DNA of 64,000 bases from Metabacillus sp. KUDC1714 (lineage in GTDB: Bacteria; Bacillota; Bacilli; Bacillales; Bacillaceae). How positions within the stretch are numbered: position 1 is the stretch's first letter; every line of letters starts with the position of its first letter. Below, one piece after another: positions 42,975-52,502 of the stretch. Made by a program: the position numbers and the translations under genes. The notes below the pieces were generated by a model. It was not told the DNA's origin. It did no database searches and saw only the letters and a list, made by a program, of their open reading frames with translations. The stretch lies in NCBI RefSeq assembly GCF_014217835.1, contig NZ_CP055263.1:496001-560000 (forward strand), given 5' to 3'.

Positions 42975-44606
42975 TTAACCATTCGCACGGCTTCTCGGTA
43001 AAAATCGCTTTAATCGATCTCCTAAAATTTTTTCCAAGAGATGAGATCGATAGGCTAAATATAAATAAACGACTCCTCCGACTATAACTGCAACGACAGC
43101 TACAATAACTGATTGCATTCTTCCATCCTCATAATTAATAAAAATACCTAAGATTGATTGAATGACAGAAACGGCTAATCCCATAAATGTACAAAGCATG
43201 GTCATTAATACTGTTCGTTTAAATAATAATTTAAACGAATAACCTGAATGACGTTTAATCATTGCAAAGCCATATATTAATGAAATTGAATAACCCGCTG
43301 CAGTAGCAAGTATTGATCCAACACCTTGATATAATTGAATCAGTGGAGTGTTTAAAACTAGCTTGGCGATAATACCAATGACTAGACTAATTACTGCAAG
43401 CTTTTGTTTATTTATCCCTTGAAGTATCGCAGCATTGACCGTAAAGAGCGAAAACAATAGAGCAACCGGTGCATACCACATTAGTATGTTTTTTCCGATT
43501 TCCTCATATTCACCATAATAAAAAATGTTATACGCTGGTCCAGCTAGTACTGACATCCCTACAACAGCAGGCAATGTTAATAACATAATTATTTGTAATG
43601 TTTGATCGATTTGCTTATGTAGCAGTGCTCGATTATTACTTGTAAATGATTCTGTGACTGAAGGAATAAGAGTTAAACCAAAAGCAGTTGCTAATGAAAC
43701 TGGAATCATCACGAGTTTTGGAACGTAAAGTAACAGAATTCCATACATAGCAATTGCAATATCTTTATCGTATCCCGCTTCAATCATTGCCCCATTAAAT
43801 GTGTTAGTATCAATATAGTTATATATAGGAATCGCTAAGCCAACAAATACAAATGGTCCTGCATAGCGAAATACTTCTTTAAACATTAATCCTAGAGGCA
43901 TGGATTTTGTTTCCACTTTATTTTCTTGCAAAGCTTGTAGCGTATGCTTACGCCTTATCCAATAGACCAATAAAACAAGCAAACCGCCTATTGCCCCAAC
44001 AAATGCTGCAAACGTTGCATAACCAACTGCTAAAACTAACCCGCCATTAAATACATTCATAATGAGATAAGTAGCTGCAAGTAAAAAAACAATCCTGACA
44101 AGCTGTTCTATTACTTGAGAAACAGCTGTTGGCCCCATTGATTGATGTCCTTGAAAAAAGCCACGGATTAAACTCATTAATGGCACAACAATGAGCGCTA
44201 AACTGACCATTCTGATGACTAATATAGCGTCTTCAACAGTAAAACTGCTATAATTCTTACCAGCAAGTGCACTTTTAGCTAGCATCGGTGCAAGCATATA
44301 TAGAAGGGAGAATGCTAGTAACCCTGTCACAAGCATAACAGCCAATCCAGCTTTAAACATCCGCCTACTTGTTTCATAATCGCCGATTGCATTATATTTC
44401 GAAACAAACTTAGAAACTGCAGCTGGAAATCCAGCCGTTGCAATACTTAAAAATATTGTATATTGAGCATAACCAGTTTGGAACAAGGCTCCTCCATCAG
44501 TTCCAACCATAGCTGCAAAAGGAATGAGATAGATCATACCTAATATTCTCGAAAGATATGTACCTAACGTTAAAACAAACGTACCTCTTAACAAATTATT
44601 CGACAT
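42975..44606 (-). CDS. murJ: Lipid II flippase family protein (YtgP/MurJ)
   Basis: 543-aa polysaccharide-export/MATE-like MOP-superfamily protein with 14 predicted membrane segments. In B. subtilis YtgP serves as the MurJ-type lipid II flippase, redundant with Amj. Family marks: LRGTFVLTLGTYLSRILGMIYLIPFAAMVG at 5-34, ATAGFPAAVSKFVSKYNA near 56-73, and the IRGFFQGHQSMGPTAVSQVIEQLVRI block near 144-169. It resembles SpoVB paralogues, but gene order supports YtgP. It ends in a basic tail (LKRFLPRSRANG). Confidence 0.9.
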   Translation of the reverse strand: MSNNLLRGTFVLTLGTYLSRILGMIYLIPFAAMVGTDGGALFQTGYAQYTIFLSIATAGFPAAVSKFVSKYNAIGDYETSRRMFKAGLAVMLVTGLLAFSLLYMLAPMLAKSALAGKNYSSFTVEDAILVIRMVSLALIVVPLMSLIRGFFQGHQSMGPTAVSQVIEQLVRIVFLLAATYLIMNVFNGGLVLAVGYATFAAFVGAIGGLLVLLVYWIRRKHTLQALQENKVETKSMPLGLMFKEVFRYAGPFVFVGLAIPIYNYIDTNTFNGAMIEAGYDKDIAIAMYGILLLYVPKLVMIPVSLATAFGLTLIPSVTESFTSNNRALLHKQIDQTLQIIMLLTLPAVVGMSVLAGPAYNIFYYGEYEEIGKNILMWYAPVALLFSLFTVNAAILQGINKQKLAVISLVIGIIAKLVLNTPLIQLYQGVGSILATAAGYSISLIYGFAMIKRHSGYSFKLLFKRTVLMTMLCTFMGLAVSVIQSILGIFINYEDGRMQSVIVAVVAVIVGGVVYLYLAYRSHLLEKILGDRLKRFLPRSRANG

Positions 44607-44848
44607 ATTTCTGACTCACCATACTTCTCTATGAAGATTCAACTTTTCTATTTTACCACAATCCTACGCTTATACCACATGTTTGTATTCAGAAAAACGG
44701 TAGCTTACATGTTAGGATACACACTGGAGCTAGACAAAAATTAATTCCTAATAGAGTATTAAAACCAAAATTGTTTTTTGCTTTTTAACATCTTTAGCTA
44801 TAATATGAGGAGCAGACCAAGATATAAATGAAGGTTGTGAAAAACATA

Positions 44849-46120
44849 ATGAAATATGATGTGTTAGTAATCGGTGGGGGGCCCTCAGGTTTAATGGCAG
44901 CTATTGCAGCTGGCCAGCAAGGTGCTCGCGTTCTCCTAGTAGACAAAGGGAATAAATTAGGAAGAAAACTTGCTATTTCAGGTGGAGGTCGTTGTAATGT
45001 AACGAACCGCTTGCCCATTGACGAAATTATAAAACATATTCCAGGTAACGGAAGATTTTTATATAGTGCGTTCTCAGAATTTAATAATGAAGATATAATT
45101 TCTTTTTTTGAAAAACTCGGAATTAAGCTCAAGGAAGAAGATCACGGACGCATGTTCCCAGTTACTGATAAAGCACAAACAGTTGTCGATGCCCTTCTTA
45201 GTGAATTAAACCGTTTGAACGTTGAAATTCGGACAAATGAACCTGTAAAGAATGTTTTTTATGATGAGGAAAAGGTACAAAGTGTACAACTTGTAAACGG
45301 TGAAATGATTTCGACTAATGCAGTTGTTCTCGCTGTAGGCGGAAAAAGTGTACCCCACACTGGAAGCACCGGGGATGGCTATGCATGGGCTGAAAAAGCG
45401 GGTCATACAATAACCGAACTATTTCCAACAGAGGTACCTATTACGTCTAATGAGACATTTATTCAGGAAAAAACACTTCAAGGGCTTTCTTTACGAGATG
45501 TTGCCTTAAGTGTATTGAACCCGAAAGGAAAACAAATTATCACCCACAAAATGGACATGCTCTTCACTCATTTTGGTATTTCTGGACCAGCTGTTTTAAG
45601 ATGTAGTCAATATGTTGTAAAAGCAATGAAAAAGTTTAAAACAAATGCAATTCCTGTGAGCATTGATGCAATTCCTGATACTAATGAAGAGCAGCTATTT
45701 CAATCAATCGTTAAGGATTTAAAGTATGATGCCAAAAAAGCAATCAAAAATGTCTTAAAGGGACTTTTACCTGAAAGGTATTTATTATTTTTATTGGAGA
45801 AAAATGATATTGATCCGCTTCTGACATATGATAATCTCTCAAATGAAAAGCTTCGTTCATTCGTACGAGATTGCAAACAGTTTCAATTTAACGTACATGG
45901 TACTCTATCAATTGAGAAGGCATTTGTAACAGGCGGAGGAGTTTCTGTAAAGGAAATACACCCTCGAGAGATGTCTTCGAAATATAAAAATGGACTTTAC
46001 TTCTGTGGTGAAATTTTAGATATACATGGATACACAGGTGGCTATAATATCACTTCAGCTCTCGTTACCGGGCGACTTGCGGGGAAAAATGCTGCAATGT
46101 ATTCTAGAGCTAAGAACTAA
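44849..46120 (+). CDS. ytfP: HI0933-family flavoprotein YtfP
   Basis: 423-aa FAD-dependent oxidoreductase of the HI0933/BaiN family. FAD-binding Rossmann motif [20 protein letters not shown] at residues 3-22, [19 protein letters not shown] near 38-56, a second block [23 protein letters not shown], and the C-terminal [28 protein letters not shown]. The substrate is not known. ATG 44849 corresponds to the family start, with AAGGTTGTG rather far upstream; ATG 44828 seven codons earlier is possible. Divergent from murJ. Confidence 0.9.
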   Translation: MKYDVLVIGGGPSGLMAAIAAGQQGARVLLVDKGNKLGRKLAISGGGRCNVTNRLPIDEIIKHIPGNGRFLYSAFSEFNNEDIISFFEKLGIKLKEEDHGRMFPVTDKAQTVVDALLSELNRLNVEIRTNEPVKNVFYDEEKVQSVQLVNGEMISTNAVVLAVGGKSVPHTGSTGDGYAWAEKAGHTITELFPTEVPITSNETFIQEKTLQGLSLRDVALSVLNPKGKQIITHKMDMLFTHFGISGPAVLRCSQYVVKAMKKFKTNAIPVSIDAIPDTNEEQLFQSIVKDLKYDAKKAIKNVLKGLLPERYLLFLLEKNDIDPLLTYDNLSNEKLRSFVRDCKQFQFNVHGTLSIEKAFVTGGGVSVKEIHPREMSSKYKNGLYFCGEILDIHGYTGGYNITSALVTGRLAGKNAAMYSRAKN

Positions 46121-46142
46121 AAAAATATACTTCCTTTCATCT

Positions 46143-46169
46143 GCGCTAAGTTACACTTGGCGCTTTTTT
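46143..46169 (+). terminator. ytfP: ytfP terminator
   Basis: GCGCTAAGT (46143-46151) pairs with ACTTGGCGC (46155-46163), one G-U pair, followed by seven Ts. Confidence 0.8.
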
Positions 46170-46283
46170 AATTCTCAACTTTAATTAAAACACGTATTTT
46201 TTTAATAGATACTTATAAAAACTAGTTCTAATTCTAGCAACTTTTTAATAAAGTTTACTAACTTAGTTAAAGGGTGTGAGTGC

Positions 46284-46466
46284 ATGTTAAAAGTAGCTGT
46301 ATTTGATGAAGAGCACGAAAAGGATTTAGAGGAAGAAATAAATGATTTTTTAGCTAGGCTTAACGATAATCATGTTAGAGATATTAAATATAGTGTGTCA
46401 ATTACAACCGATGAGGAAGGAGAACAGATTTATTGTTATTCTGCGCTCATTATGTATCATGTTTAG
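46284..46466 (+). CDS. cse60: Sporulation protein Cse60
   Basis: 60-aa acidic protein, same length as B. subtilis Cse60, a sigma-E-controlled sporulation gene in the mother cell; molecular role unknown. Conserved N-terminus (MLKVAVFDEEHEKDLEEEIN) and C-terminus (EQIYCYSALIMYHV). AAAGGGTG lies before ATG. I could not identify a convincing sigma-E promoter in the 114 bases upstream. A terminator follows at 46502. Confidence 0.88.
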   Translation: MLKVAVFDEEHEKDLEEEINDFLARLNDNHVRDIKYSVSITTDEEGEQIYCYSALIMYHV

Positions 46467-46501
46467 ATAAAAATGCAAGAATTGCTCTTGAAGTATTTTA
46501 T

Positions 46502-46535
46502 AGAGTATGCTTGTTGGACAGGCATACTCTTTTTA
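46502..46535 (+). terminator. cse60: cse60 terminator
   Basis: AGAGTATGC (46502-46510) pairs with GCATACTCT (46522-46530), followed by TTTTT on the plus strand. Confidence 0.85.
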
Positions 46536-46541
46536 TGTAGG

Positions 46542-46856
46542 TTAAGCTAATTCACTTTTAGGCTTAGTCTCACCTTTATATTCAAGCATACCACCAGTCA
46601 TATTAACTACGTTATATCCTCGCTCTTGTAAATATGCACATACATTACCACTGCGACCGCCTGAACGACAAATAAAAAATGTCTCTTTTTCTTTATCAAT
46701 TGCATCTAGTTGATTAGGAATATCATTCATTCGAATATGTCGGGCTTGTGGAATCATTCCTGCTTCTACTTCATCATCTTCACGAACATCTATTAACTCT
46801 ATCTTTTCACCGTTTTCTAGCTTTTGTTGAATTTCTTCAGGAGAAATTTCTTTCAT
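46542..46856 (-). CDS. ytwF: Rhodanese-domain protein YtwF
   Basis: 104-aa single rhodanese domain. The active-site loop CRSGGRSG (near 66-73) carries the persulfide Cys; IELIDVREDDEVEAGMIPQARH near 20-41 is the usual N-terminal block. A sulfur-transfer or thiosulfate role in the cytoplasm is likely; the acceptor is unknown. ATG 46856 is correctly spaced from AAAGGGTG, whereas GTG 46865 lies within it. It is in the B. subtilis position next to leuS. Confidence 0.9.
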   Translation of the reverse strand: MKEISPEEIQQKLENGEKIELIDVREDDEVEAGMIPQARHIRMNDIPNQLDAIDKEKETFFICRSGGRSGNVCAYLQERGYNVVNMTGGMLEYKGETKPKSELA

Positions 46857-47036
46857 TTCGTACACCCTTTCAAATTTGATACCTGCATTATATCAAATAA
46901 AATGTGTGGGGTTCCAGTTTTAGGATGAGGTAGTTAGAAATGAATTGTGTTTCTATCATTGTGATTTCAGCTGAGAAAAGAACTAATTCTCATTGATTAG
47001 AAGTTCTCCACCGTTTTTTAAAAATTCCCAACTACA

Positions 47037-47072
47037 TAAAAAGACCCGTAAGTATTAAACATACTTACGAGT
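47037..47072 (-). terminator. leuS: leuS terminator
   Basis: CGTAAGTAT (47047-47055) pairs with ATACTTACG (47061-47069), extended by GAC/GTC, with a U-run on the minus strand. Confidence 0.88.
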
Positions 47073-47089
47073 CGGCTTTCATCATTTTA

Positions 47090-49504
47090 TTAATTTGCAA
47101 CAATATTAACAAGCTTTCCAGGGACAGCAATTACCTTGCGAATCGTTTTCCCTTCAACATGCTCATTTACTCGATCATCTTCAAGTGCTATTTTTTCGAG
47201 CTGATCTTTTGTAACTTCCTTTGCAACAAGCAGTTTTGCACGGACTTTCCCGTTGACTTGAACGACAATTTCAACTTCGTTTTCTACAAGCTTTGCTTCA
47301 TCAAAAGCAGGCCATGAAACGTAAGTTATAGTTGTGCTGTGACCAAGCTTGCTCCATAGCTCCTCAGCTAGATGAGGGGCTATTGGGGATACTAATTTCA
47401 CAAAGCCTTCGACATACTCTTTAGGAAGAACAGTCGCTTTATAGGCCTCATTGATGAAAACCATTAGTTGTGAGATTGCTGTGTTAAAGCGTAAGCCTTC
47501 AAGATCCTCAGTTACCTTTTTCACTGTTTGGTGGTAAACACGCTCAAGTGTTTCACTTGTTTCATCAACAACCTTAGGACTTAATTCACCATTGTCTTCG
47601 ATGAATAGACGCCAAATACGATCTAAGAAGCGTCTTGCTCCATCAAGGCCAGTTGTAGACCATGCAATTGATGCTTCTAAAGGTCCCATGAACATTTCAT
47701 ATAGTCGAAGAGTATCAGCACCATGTGATTCAACTATTTCATCTGGGTTTACAACATTTCCTTTAGATTTACTCATTTTTTCATTATTTTCACCAAGAAT
47801 CATACCTTGATTAAATAATTTTTGGAAAGGTTCCTTCGTCGGCACCACACCAATATCATATAAAAACTTATGCCAGAAACGAGCATATAGCAAGTGAAGT
47901 ACTGCGTGCTCTGCTCCACCGATATAAATATCAACAGGTAGCCATTGCTTTAACTTGGCATCATCTGCAAGTGCTTCACTGTTTTTAGGATCGATGTAAC
48001 GTAAGTAGTACCAGCAGCTTCCTGCCCATTGTGGCATAGTATTTGTTTCACGACGACCTTTTTTCCCTGTTACAGGGTCAACTACATGAACGAAATCTTC
48101 AATGATTGCAAGAGGTGATTCACCTGTTCCTGATGGTTTAATTTCTGTCGTTTTTGGAAGAACAAGCGGAAGCTCTTCTTCAGGCACTGCAGACATTGTC
48201 CCATCTTCCCAATGGATAATTGGAATTGGCTCTCCCCAATAACGTTGACGGCTAAATAACCAGTCACGCAAACGGTACGTAACCTTTTTCTCGCCTTTTT
48301 TATTTTCTTCAAGCCAAGCAATCATCTTTTCAATCGCTTCTTGCTTACCAAGTCCATTTAAGAAATCAGAGTTAACATGCTCTCCGTCACCAGTGTAAGC
48401 TTCTTTCGTCACATCTCCACCGCTAACAACTTCTTTAATTGACAGCGCAAATTTTTGAGCAAATTCATAGTCACGTTCATCGTGAGCAGGTACCGCCATG
48501 ATTGCACCTGTTCCATATGTGGCAAGAACATAATCAGCAATCCAAATTGGCATTTTCTCACCATTAACCGGATTGATCGCATAAGCTCCTGTGAACACAC
48601 CTGTTTTTTCTTTTGAAAGTTCAGTCCGCTCAAGATCGCTCTTATGTTTAATTTCATTAATATATGCTTCAACTGCATCTTTTTGTTCCGCCGTTGTGAT
48701 TTTTTCAATAACGGAATGCTCTGGTGCTAATACAGCATAAGTCGCACCAAATAATGTATCGGGTCGAGTAGTGAATACCGTGAAGTTTTCATCATAACCA
48801 TCAATGTCAAAGGTTACATGTGCGCCTTCAGAGCGTCCAATCCAATTACGTTGCATATCTTTAATACTCTCAGGCCAATCAACATCTTCAAGATCTTCAA
48901 GAAGACGATCAGCATATGCTGTTATTCTAAGCATCCACTGCTTCATCGGACGACGTTCAACAGGATGGCCGCCACGCTCACTTTTTCCATCTATAACTTC
49001 TTCATTTGCCAAAACGGTTCCTAATGCAGGACACCAATTTACTGGCACTTCATCTACATACGCTAAGCCTTTTTTGAATAGTTGTAAAAAGATCCATTGT
49101 GTCCATTTGTAATACTCAGGATCTGTAGTGTTTACCTCGCGATCCCAATCATACGAAAATCCAAGTGCTTGAATTTGTCTTCTAAAGTTATCAATATTTT
49201 GTTTCGTAAATTCCGCTGGGTCGTTACCAGTATCAAGGGCATATTGCTCAGCTGGTAATCCAAATGCATCCCATCCCATTGGGTGAAGAACATTAAATCC
49301 TTGCATTCGTTTCATTCGCGATAAAATATCTGTTGCCGTGTATCCTTCTGGATGTCCTACGTGTAAACCAGCACCTGAAGGATACGGGAACATGTCAAGC
49401 GCATAAAACTTCGGCTTCTCCGTATCCTCTGTAGTTTTAAACGTTTTATTATGTAACCAAAAATCTTGCCATTTTTTTTCAATCTGTTGATGATTGAAGC
49501 TCAT
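47090..49504 (-). CDS. leuS: Leucyl-tRNA synthetase
   Basis: 804-aa class I aminoacyl-tRNA synthetase, standard bacterial length. The HIGH motif appears as HVGH in [16 protein letters not shown] near 37-52 and KMSKS in [16 protein letters not shown] near 573-588. The CP1 editing domain is in the middle ([20 protein letters not shown]), and the anticodon-binding and C-terminal domains end in [21 protein letters not shown] precedes the ATG. It is controlled by the T-box leader just upstream. Confidence 0.98.
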   Translation of the reverse strand: MSFNHQQIEKKWQDFWLHNKTFKTTEDTEKPKFYALDMFPYPSGAGLHVGHPEGYTATDILSRMKRMQGFNVLHPMGWDAFGLPAEQYALDTGNDPAEFTKQNIDNFRRQIQALGFSYDWDREVNTTDPEYYKWTQWIFLQLFKKGLAYVDEVPVNWCPALGTVLANEEVIDGKSERGGHPVERRPMKQWMLRITAYADRLLEDLEDVDWPESIKDMQRNWIGRSEGAHVTFDIDGYDENFTVFTTRPDTLFGATYAVLAPEHSVIEKITTAEQKDAVEAYINEIKHKSDLERTELSKEKTGVFTGAYAINPVNGEKMPIWIADYVLATYGTGAIMAVPAHDERDYEFAQKFALSIKEVVSGGDVTKEAYTGDGEHVNSDFLNGLGKQEAIEKMIAWLEENKKGEKKVTYRLRDWLFSRQRYWGEPIPIIHWEDGTMSAVPEEELPLVLPKTTEIKPSGTGESPLAIIEDFVHVVDPVTGKKGRRETNTMPQWAGSCWYYLRYIDPKNSEALADDAKLKQWLPVDIYIGGAEHAVLHLLYARFWHKFLYDIGVVPTKEPFQKLFNQGMILGENNEKMSKSKGNVVNPDEIVESHGADTLRLYEMFMGPLEASIAWSTTGLDGARRFLDRIWRLFIEDNGELSPKVVDETSETLERVYHQTVKKVTEDLEGLRFNTAISQLMVFINEAYKATVLPKEYVEGFVKLVSPIAPHLAEELWSKLGHSTTITYVSWPAFDEAKLVENEVEIVVQVNGKVRAKLLVAKEVTKDQLEKIALEDDRVNEHVEGKTIRKVIAVPGKLVNIVAN

Positions 49505-49628
49505 ATGTTTTCCTCCTTAAAAGCTAGATCAATGTTTGTTTATACAATTAACCAGTTGAACGGATCAAAGTAAGTTCCACTTATCTCATACTTATCAATT
49601 TGAAAAGGGTTATTCTGTTAGATAAAAA

Positions 49629-49875
49629 TGAAAAAAACCCCACATCCCAAACAGGGACGAGAGGTTTAATTCCCGTGGTACCACCCAACTTTGGCATAGC
49701 GATATGCCCACTTTGACATCCGTAACGTGGATAGACGACAAATATTACTTTCCCAAATAAGGCTTTCACATTTGTAACTCAAAGGCGAGTTCATCAGCAA
49801 AAATCGGTTGACTCACACCAGCCGTCAACTCTCTGAACGATATTTCGCAAATTACTACTCCTTATCTCCGTTCAT
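49629..49875 (-). promoter_or_regulatory. leuS: T-box leader of leuS (Leu, specifier CUC)
   Basis: On the minus strand the T-box core TGGGTGGTACCACGGG is followed by the terminator stem made from AACCTCTCGTCCCTGTTTGG and its partner GGGATGTGGGG, then seven Us. Near the 5' end, GATGAACTCGC provides a CUC specifier (49790-49788), a leucine codon. Uncharged tRNA-Leu would favour the antiterminator. The remaining 260 bases to 50138 carry the palindromic repeats. Confidence 0.95.
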
Positions 49876-49895
49876 TATATATACATATTAAGCTT

Positions 49896-49924
49896 ATTTT
49901 ATATAAATTTGTCGGGATATGCAA
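49896..49924 (-). promoter_or_regulatory. leuS: Sigma-A promoter of leuS
   Basis: TTGCAT (49924-49919), 17-base spacer, TAAAAT (49901-49896), about 20 bases upstream of the T-box leader. Confidence 0.6.
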
Positions 49925-49953
49925 GTTTGCCTTCTCAAATTAGGAGTCCAAGT

Positions 49954-50130
49954 TTGGGGACAGTCCCCAATATTATTACTTGTTATACTATTTATCGCTA
50001 AAAACCTTTGATTTTAGTTGTTTATTCTATTTTGGGGACAGTCCCCAAAAAGAATAAAAAAAGACTCGCAAACGATTGTAAGCTTTAATATTTGTCATAT
50101 TGGGGACTGTCCCCAATATGAGTCCCCAAT
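49954..50130. repeat. Palindrome cluster GGGGACAGTCCCC, left side of the 3-hydroxybutyrate module
   Basis: Three palindromes: TTGGGGACAGTCCCCAA at 49954-49970, TTTGGGGACAGTCCCCAAA at 50031-50049, and a 25-base perfect one at 50096-50120 centred on GGGGACTGTCCCC; then a half copy AGTCCCCAAT at 50121-50130. Similar palindromes lie at 53926-54060. They are noncoding here. Confidence 0.9.
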
Positions 50131-50138
50131 GAAAAACT

Positions 50139-50915
50139 TCACTGAACCGTATACCCTCCGTCCAACACAACAGCTTGACCTGTGACGCCTTTTGCCTTTT
50201 CGCTTGCTAAGAAGATTGCATAGTCTGCAATTTCTCGTACTTCTAGTAATCTTTTTTGTGGAATAAGTGGGTACAATACTTTTTCTAATACGCTTTCTAG
50301 TGAGACATTCCTTGTCTTAGCGATATCTTCTAGTTGATTTCGAACGAGGGGTGTATCAACATAGCCAGGGCATAGCGCATTTACTGTAATTCCGTGCTCA
50401 GCCCCTTCTAATGACGCTACCTTTGTTAATCCAATTACCCCATGTTTTGCACTATTATAAGCTGCTTTTCCTGCAAAACCAATTAATCCATTGATCGATG
50501 CAATGTTTATTACCCTTCCATATTGTTGGTTTTTCATAATTGGAAATACATGCTTAGTTGCGATAAAAGGTGCAACCAGCATTACTTTCATGAGTAATTC
50601 AAATTTTTCTGTTGGAAAATCCTCAATATGTGCCACATATTGTATACCTGCGTTATTTATTAACGTGTCAATTCTTCCATATTCAGCCTCAGTTTTTTTT
50701 ACAGCATCAATGATTTCTTGTTCCTTGGTAACATCACACTTTAATCCAATTGCATCAAATCCAGCATCTTTTAATCTCTTTGAACTTTGTAATACTTGAT
50801 CACCATGTAAGTCTGTTAAAACAACCTTTGCACCTTCCATCGCGAAAGCTTTTGCAAGTTCAAAACCAATTCCTCCCGCAGCACCTGTTAACAGTACAAC
50901 TTGTGCTTGAACCAC
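50139..50915 (-). CDS. 3-hydroxybutyrate dehydrogenase
   Basis: 258-aa short-chain dehydrogenase converting D-3-hydroxybutyrate to acetoacetate with NAD. Close to B. subtilis YxjF. NAD loop LLTGAAGGIGFELAKAF near 9-25, NNAGIQYVAHIEDFPTEKF near 87-105, catalytic Ser, Tyr and Lys in INIASINGLIGFAGKAAYNSAKHG near 137-160, and LCPGYVDTPLVRNQL near 180. GTG 50915 has GGAGG nine bases upstream and fits the family start; ATG 50921 is too near it. It is 18 bases downstream of the permease gene, one operon. Confidence 0.92.
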   Translation of the reverse strand: MVQAQVVLLTGAAGGIGFELAKAFAMEGAKVVLTDLHGDQVLQSSKRLKDAGFDAIGLKCDVTKEQEIIDAVKKTEAEYGRIDTLINNAGIQYVAHIEDFPTEKFELLMKVMLVAPFIATKHVFPIMKNQQYGRVINIASINGLIGFAGKAAYNSAKHGVIGLTKVASLEGAEHGITVNALCPGYVDTPLVRNQLEDIAKTRNVSLESVLEKVLYPLIPQKRLLEVREIADYAIFLASEKAKGVTGQAVVLDGGYTVQ

Positions 50916-50933
50916 ATACATCAACCTCCGTTC

Positions 50934-52256
50934 TTAAATCCCTAGTCCGAATGAAAATAGTATTATTGCGATAGCCAATCCGATTAATGGAACAATAACA
51001 GTTAATGCAGCAACAGGGTTATAGGCTTCCTTATGGGATTCTCCACAGATTCCACGTATCGTTGTTACGACATAACCATTATGAGGTAAGGAATCCAATG
51101 CACCGGAAGAAATTGCCACAACACGGTGCAATGCCTCAGGGTTTACACCCATATCTATATAATGTGGTGCAATTAGTGGTAGCGCTATTGCTTGACCTCC
51201 TGATGCTGATCCTGTCATCCCGGCAATTACACTTACAGCAATTGCTCCTCCAATAAGCGGACTGCCTGGAATACTTGTCATCGCATTAACAGCTATTTCA
51301 AATGCCGGAACAGCTTTTGCAACTCCACCAAATCCAACAACAGCTGCTGTATTCCCAAGTGCTATTAGTGCACCAAGCGTTCCTTCAGATACAGCATCCC
51401 AAAATGATTTAAAATAGTTACGGTTTAATAAATAAGCTGTAATGACGCCTCCAAGTAAAGCAATGATTAAGGCAGATTGCTGTAGTGAATCATGGAATAT
51501 AAACGAAATGATTAAGACAACCAAAAGTGGGATTAGCCCAGTTAGCGGGTGAGGAAGTGCCTTATCCTTATTAACTGGATCATTATCACGAGAAACAAAT
51601 TTTTCTCCACTTGCAACAGCTTTTGTAATCATTCTTCTTAACCACCAATATCCAAAAACCATCATAAATACAGCGACAATTAAACTAACTTCCCAACCAG
51701 CATATGGAGACGTACTTAAATATTCTATCGGAATCCAGTTTTGAATTTCAGGAGAACCAGCAGAGGTCATTGTAAATGTTACTGATCCAAACGCTAATGC
51801 TGCAGGAATAAACCGTCGCGGTAGATTTGCTTGCCTAAACAAACTAACAGCCATTGGGTAAACAGAGAATGCTACGACAAATAAACTAACACCACCATAG
51901 GTTAATACAGCACAGGCAATTACGATGGCAAGGACTGCTCTTTTCATTCCAAGCTTTTCAACAATCCATTTTGATACACTATCGGCAGCACCACTATCTT
52001 CCATAACTTTTCCAAAAATCGCACCTAATAAGAACATTAAGTACCAAGAAGCAATAAAGCCTGAAAATCCAGTCATATAGTTACCTACAAGGTTTGCTTC
52101 ACCCTCTCCAACTAGCTGTGGAAATAGTGGCAAACCGCTGAAAATAGCAACAAATAATGCACAAAGCGGACCAGCTACTAATAAGTTCATACCTTTCATC
52201 GTTAAATAAATTAATAGAGCTAAACCACCAACTAATCCGATCATACTTAACATCAT
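50934..52256 (-). CDS. GntP-family permease, probable 3-hydroxybutyrate importer
   Basis: 440-aa permease with about 12 membrane segments, of the gluconate:H+ symporter (GntP) family and resembling B. subtilis YxjC. Conserved blocks include FSGFIASWYLMFLLGAIFGKVMEDSGAA near 54-81, SAGSPEIQNWIPIEYL, GNTAAVVGFGGVAKAVP and ISSGALDSLPHNGYVVTTIRGICG near 385-408. The dehydrogenase immediately downstream and the sigma-54 promoter upstream point to hydroxybutyrate uptake; the substrate itself is inferred. GAAAGGGGGATAA is the ribosome site. Confidence 0.88.
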   Translation of the reverse strand: MMLSMIGLVGGLALLIYLTMKGMNLLVAGPLCALFVAIFSGLPLFPQLVGEGEANLVGNYMTGFSGFIASWYLMFLLGAIFGKVMEDSGAADSVSKWIVEKLGMKRAVLAIVIACAVLTYGGVSLFVVAFSVYPMAVSLFRQANLPRRFIPAALAFGSVTFTMTSAGSPEIQNWIPIEYLSTSPYAGWEVSLIVAVFMMVFGYWWLRRMITKAVASGEKFVSRDNDPVNKDKALPHPLTGLIPLLVVLIISFIFHDSLQQSALIIALLGGVITAYLLNRNYFKSFWDAVSEGTLGALIALGNTAAVVGFGGVAKAVPAFEIAVNAMTSIPGSPLIGGAIAVSVIAGMTGSASGGQAIALPLIAPHYIDMGVNPEALHRVVAISSGALDSLPHNGYVVTTIRGICGESHKEAYNPVAALTVIVPLIGLAIAIILFSFGLGI

Positions 52257-52315
52257 TTATCCCCCTTTGTTTGACTGATAGTGATGCTCCTCCTTTCCTC
52301 TTCACAACTATATAA

Positions 52316-52332
52316 AGCAAGTTTTATGCCAA
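52316..52332 (-). promoter_or_regulatory. Sigma-54 (-24/-12) promoter of the hydroxybutyrate operon
   Basis: Minus strand TTGGCATAAAACTTGCT matches the SigL consensus TGGCAC-N5-TTGCW: TGGCA at 52331-52327 and TTGC at 52320-52317. It stands 60 bases before the permease start. Confidence 0.88.
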
Positions 52333-52384
52333 CATAGGAGTGCCTGAAGGAAGTTACTAAAATGTTCAATTCTTGAATTATTCA

Positions 52385-52400
52385 TTCCGGTTTTTTGGAA
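52385..52400. promoter_or_regulatory. Candidate enhancer site 1 for the sigma-54 activator
   Basis: TTCCGGTTTTTTGGAA, an imperfect palindrome 53 bases upstream of the -24 element. It shares TTCCGrTTTTTyGGA with the site at 52483-52498. Confidence 0.5.
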
Positions 52401-52460
52401 TTTTTAGAGTCTCCTAACTTGTCCATTCGAATATATGTCGTTAAGATCAACAAAAAAAAA

Positions 52461-52480
52461 CAGTCCATCATTATGGACTG
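52461..52480 (-). terminator. Terminator of the sigma-54 activator gene
   Basis: CAGTCCAT (52461-52468) pairs with ATGGACTG (52473-52480) with a nine-U run on the minus strand. Confidence 0.9.
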
Positions 52481-52482
52481 CA

Positions 52483-52498
52483 TTCCGATTTTTCGGAC
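52483..52498. promoter_or_regulatory. Candidate enhancer site 2 for the sigma-54 activator
   Basis: TTCCGATTTTTCGGAC, between the activator's stop codon and its terminator, about 150 bases upstream of the -24 element. Confidence 0.5.
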
Positions 52499-52502
52499 AC
52501 CA

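Noticed and set aside
46160-46283. Sigma-E promoter for cse60
   Set aside because: No -35/-10 pair with proper spacing was found, although the gene is sigma-E controlled in B. subtilis.
48082-48708. Two minus-strand ORFs inside leuS in other frames
   Set aside because: Basic, low-information readings fully inside a certain synthetase gene.
51005-51256. Plus-strand ORF inside the GntP permease gene
   Set aside because: Antisense shadow of a hydrophobic protein, His/Gln/Leu-biased.
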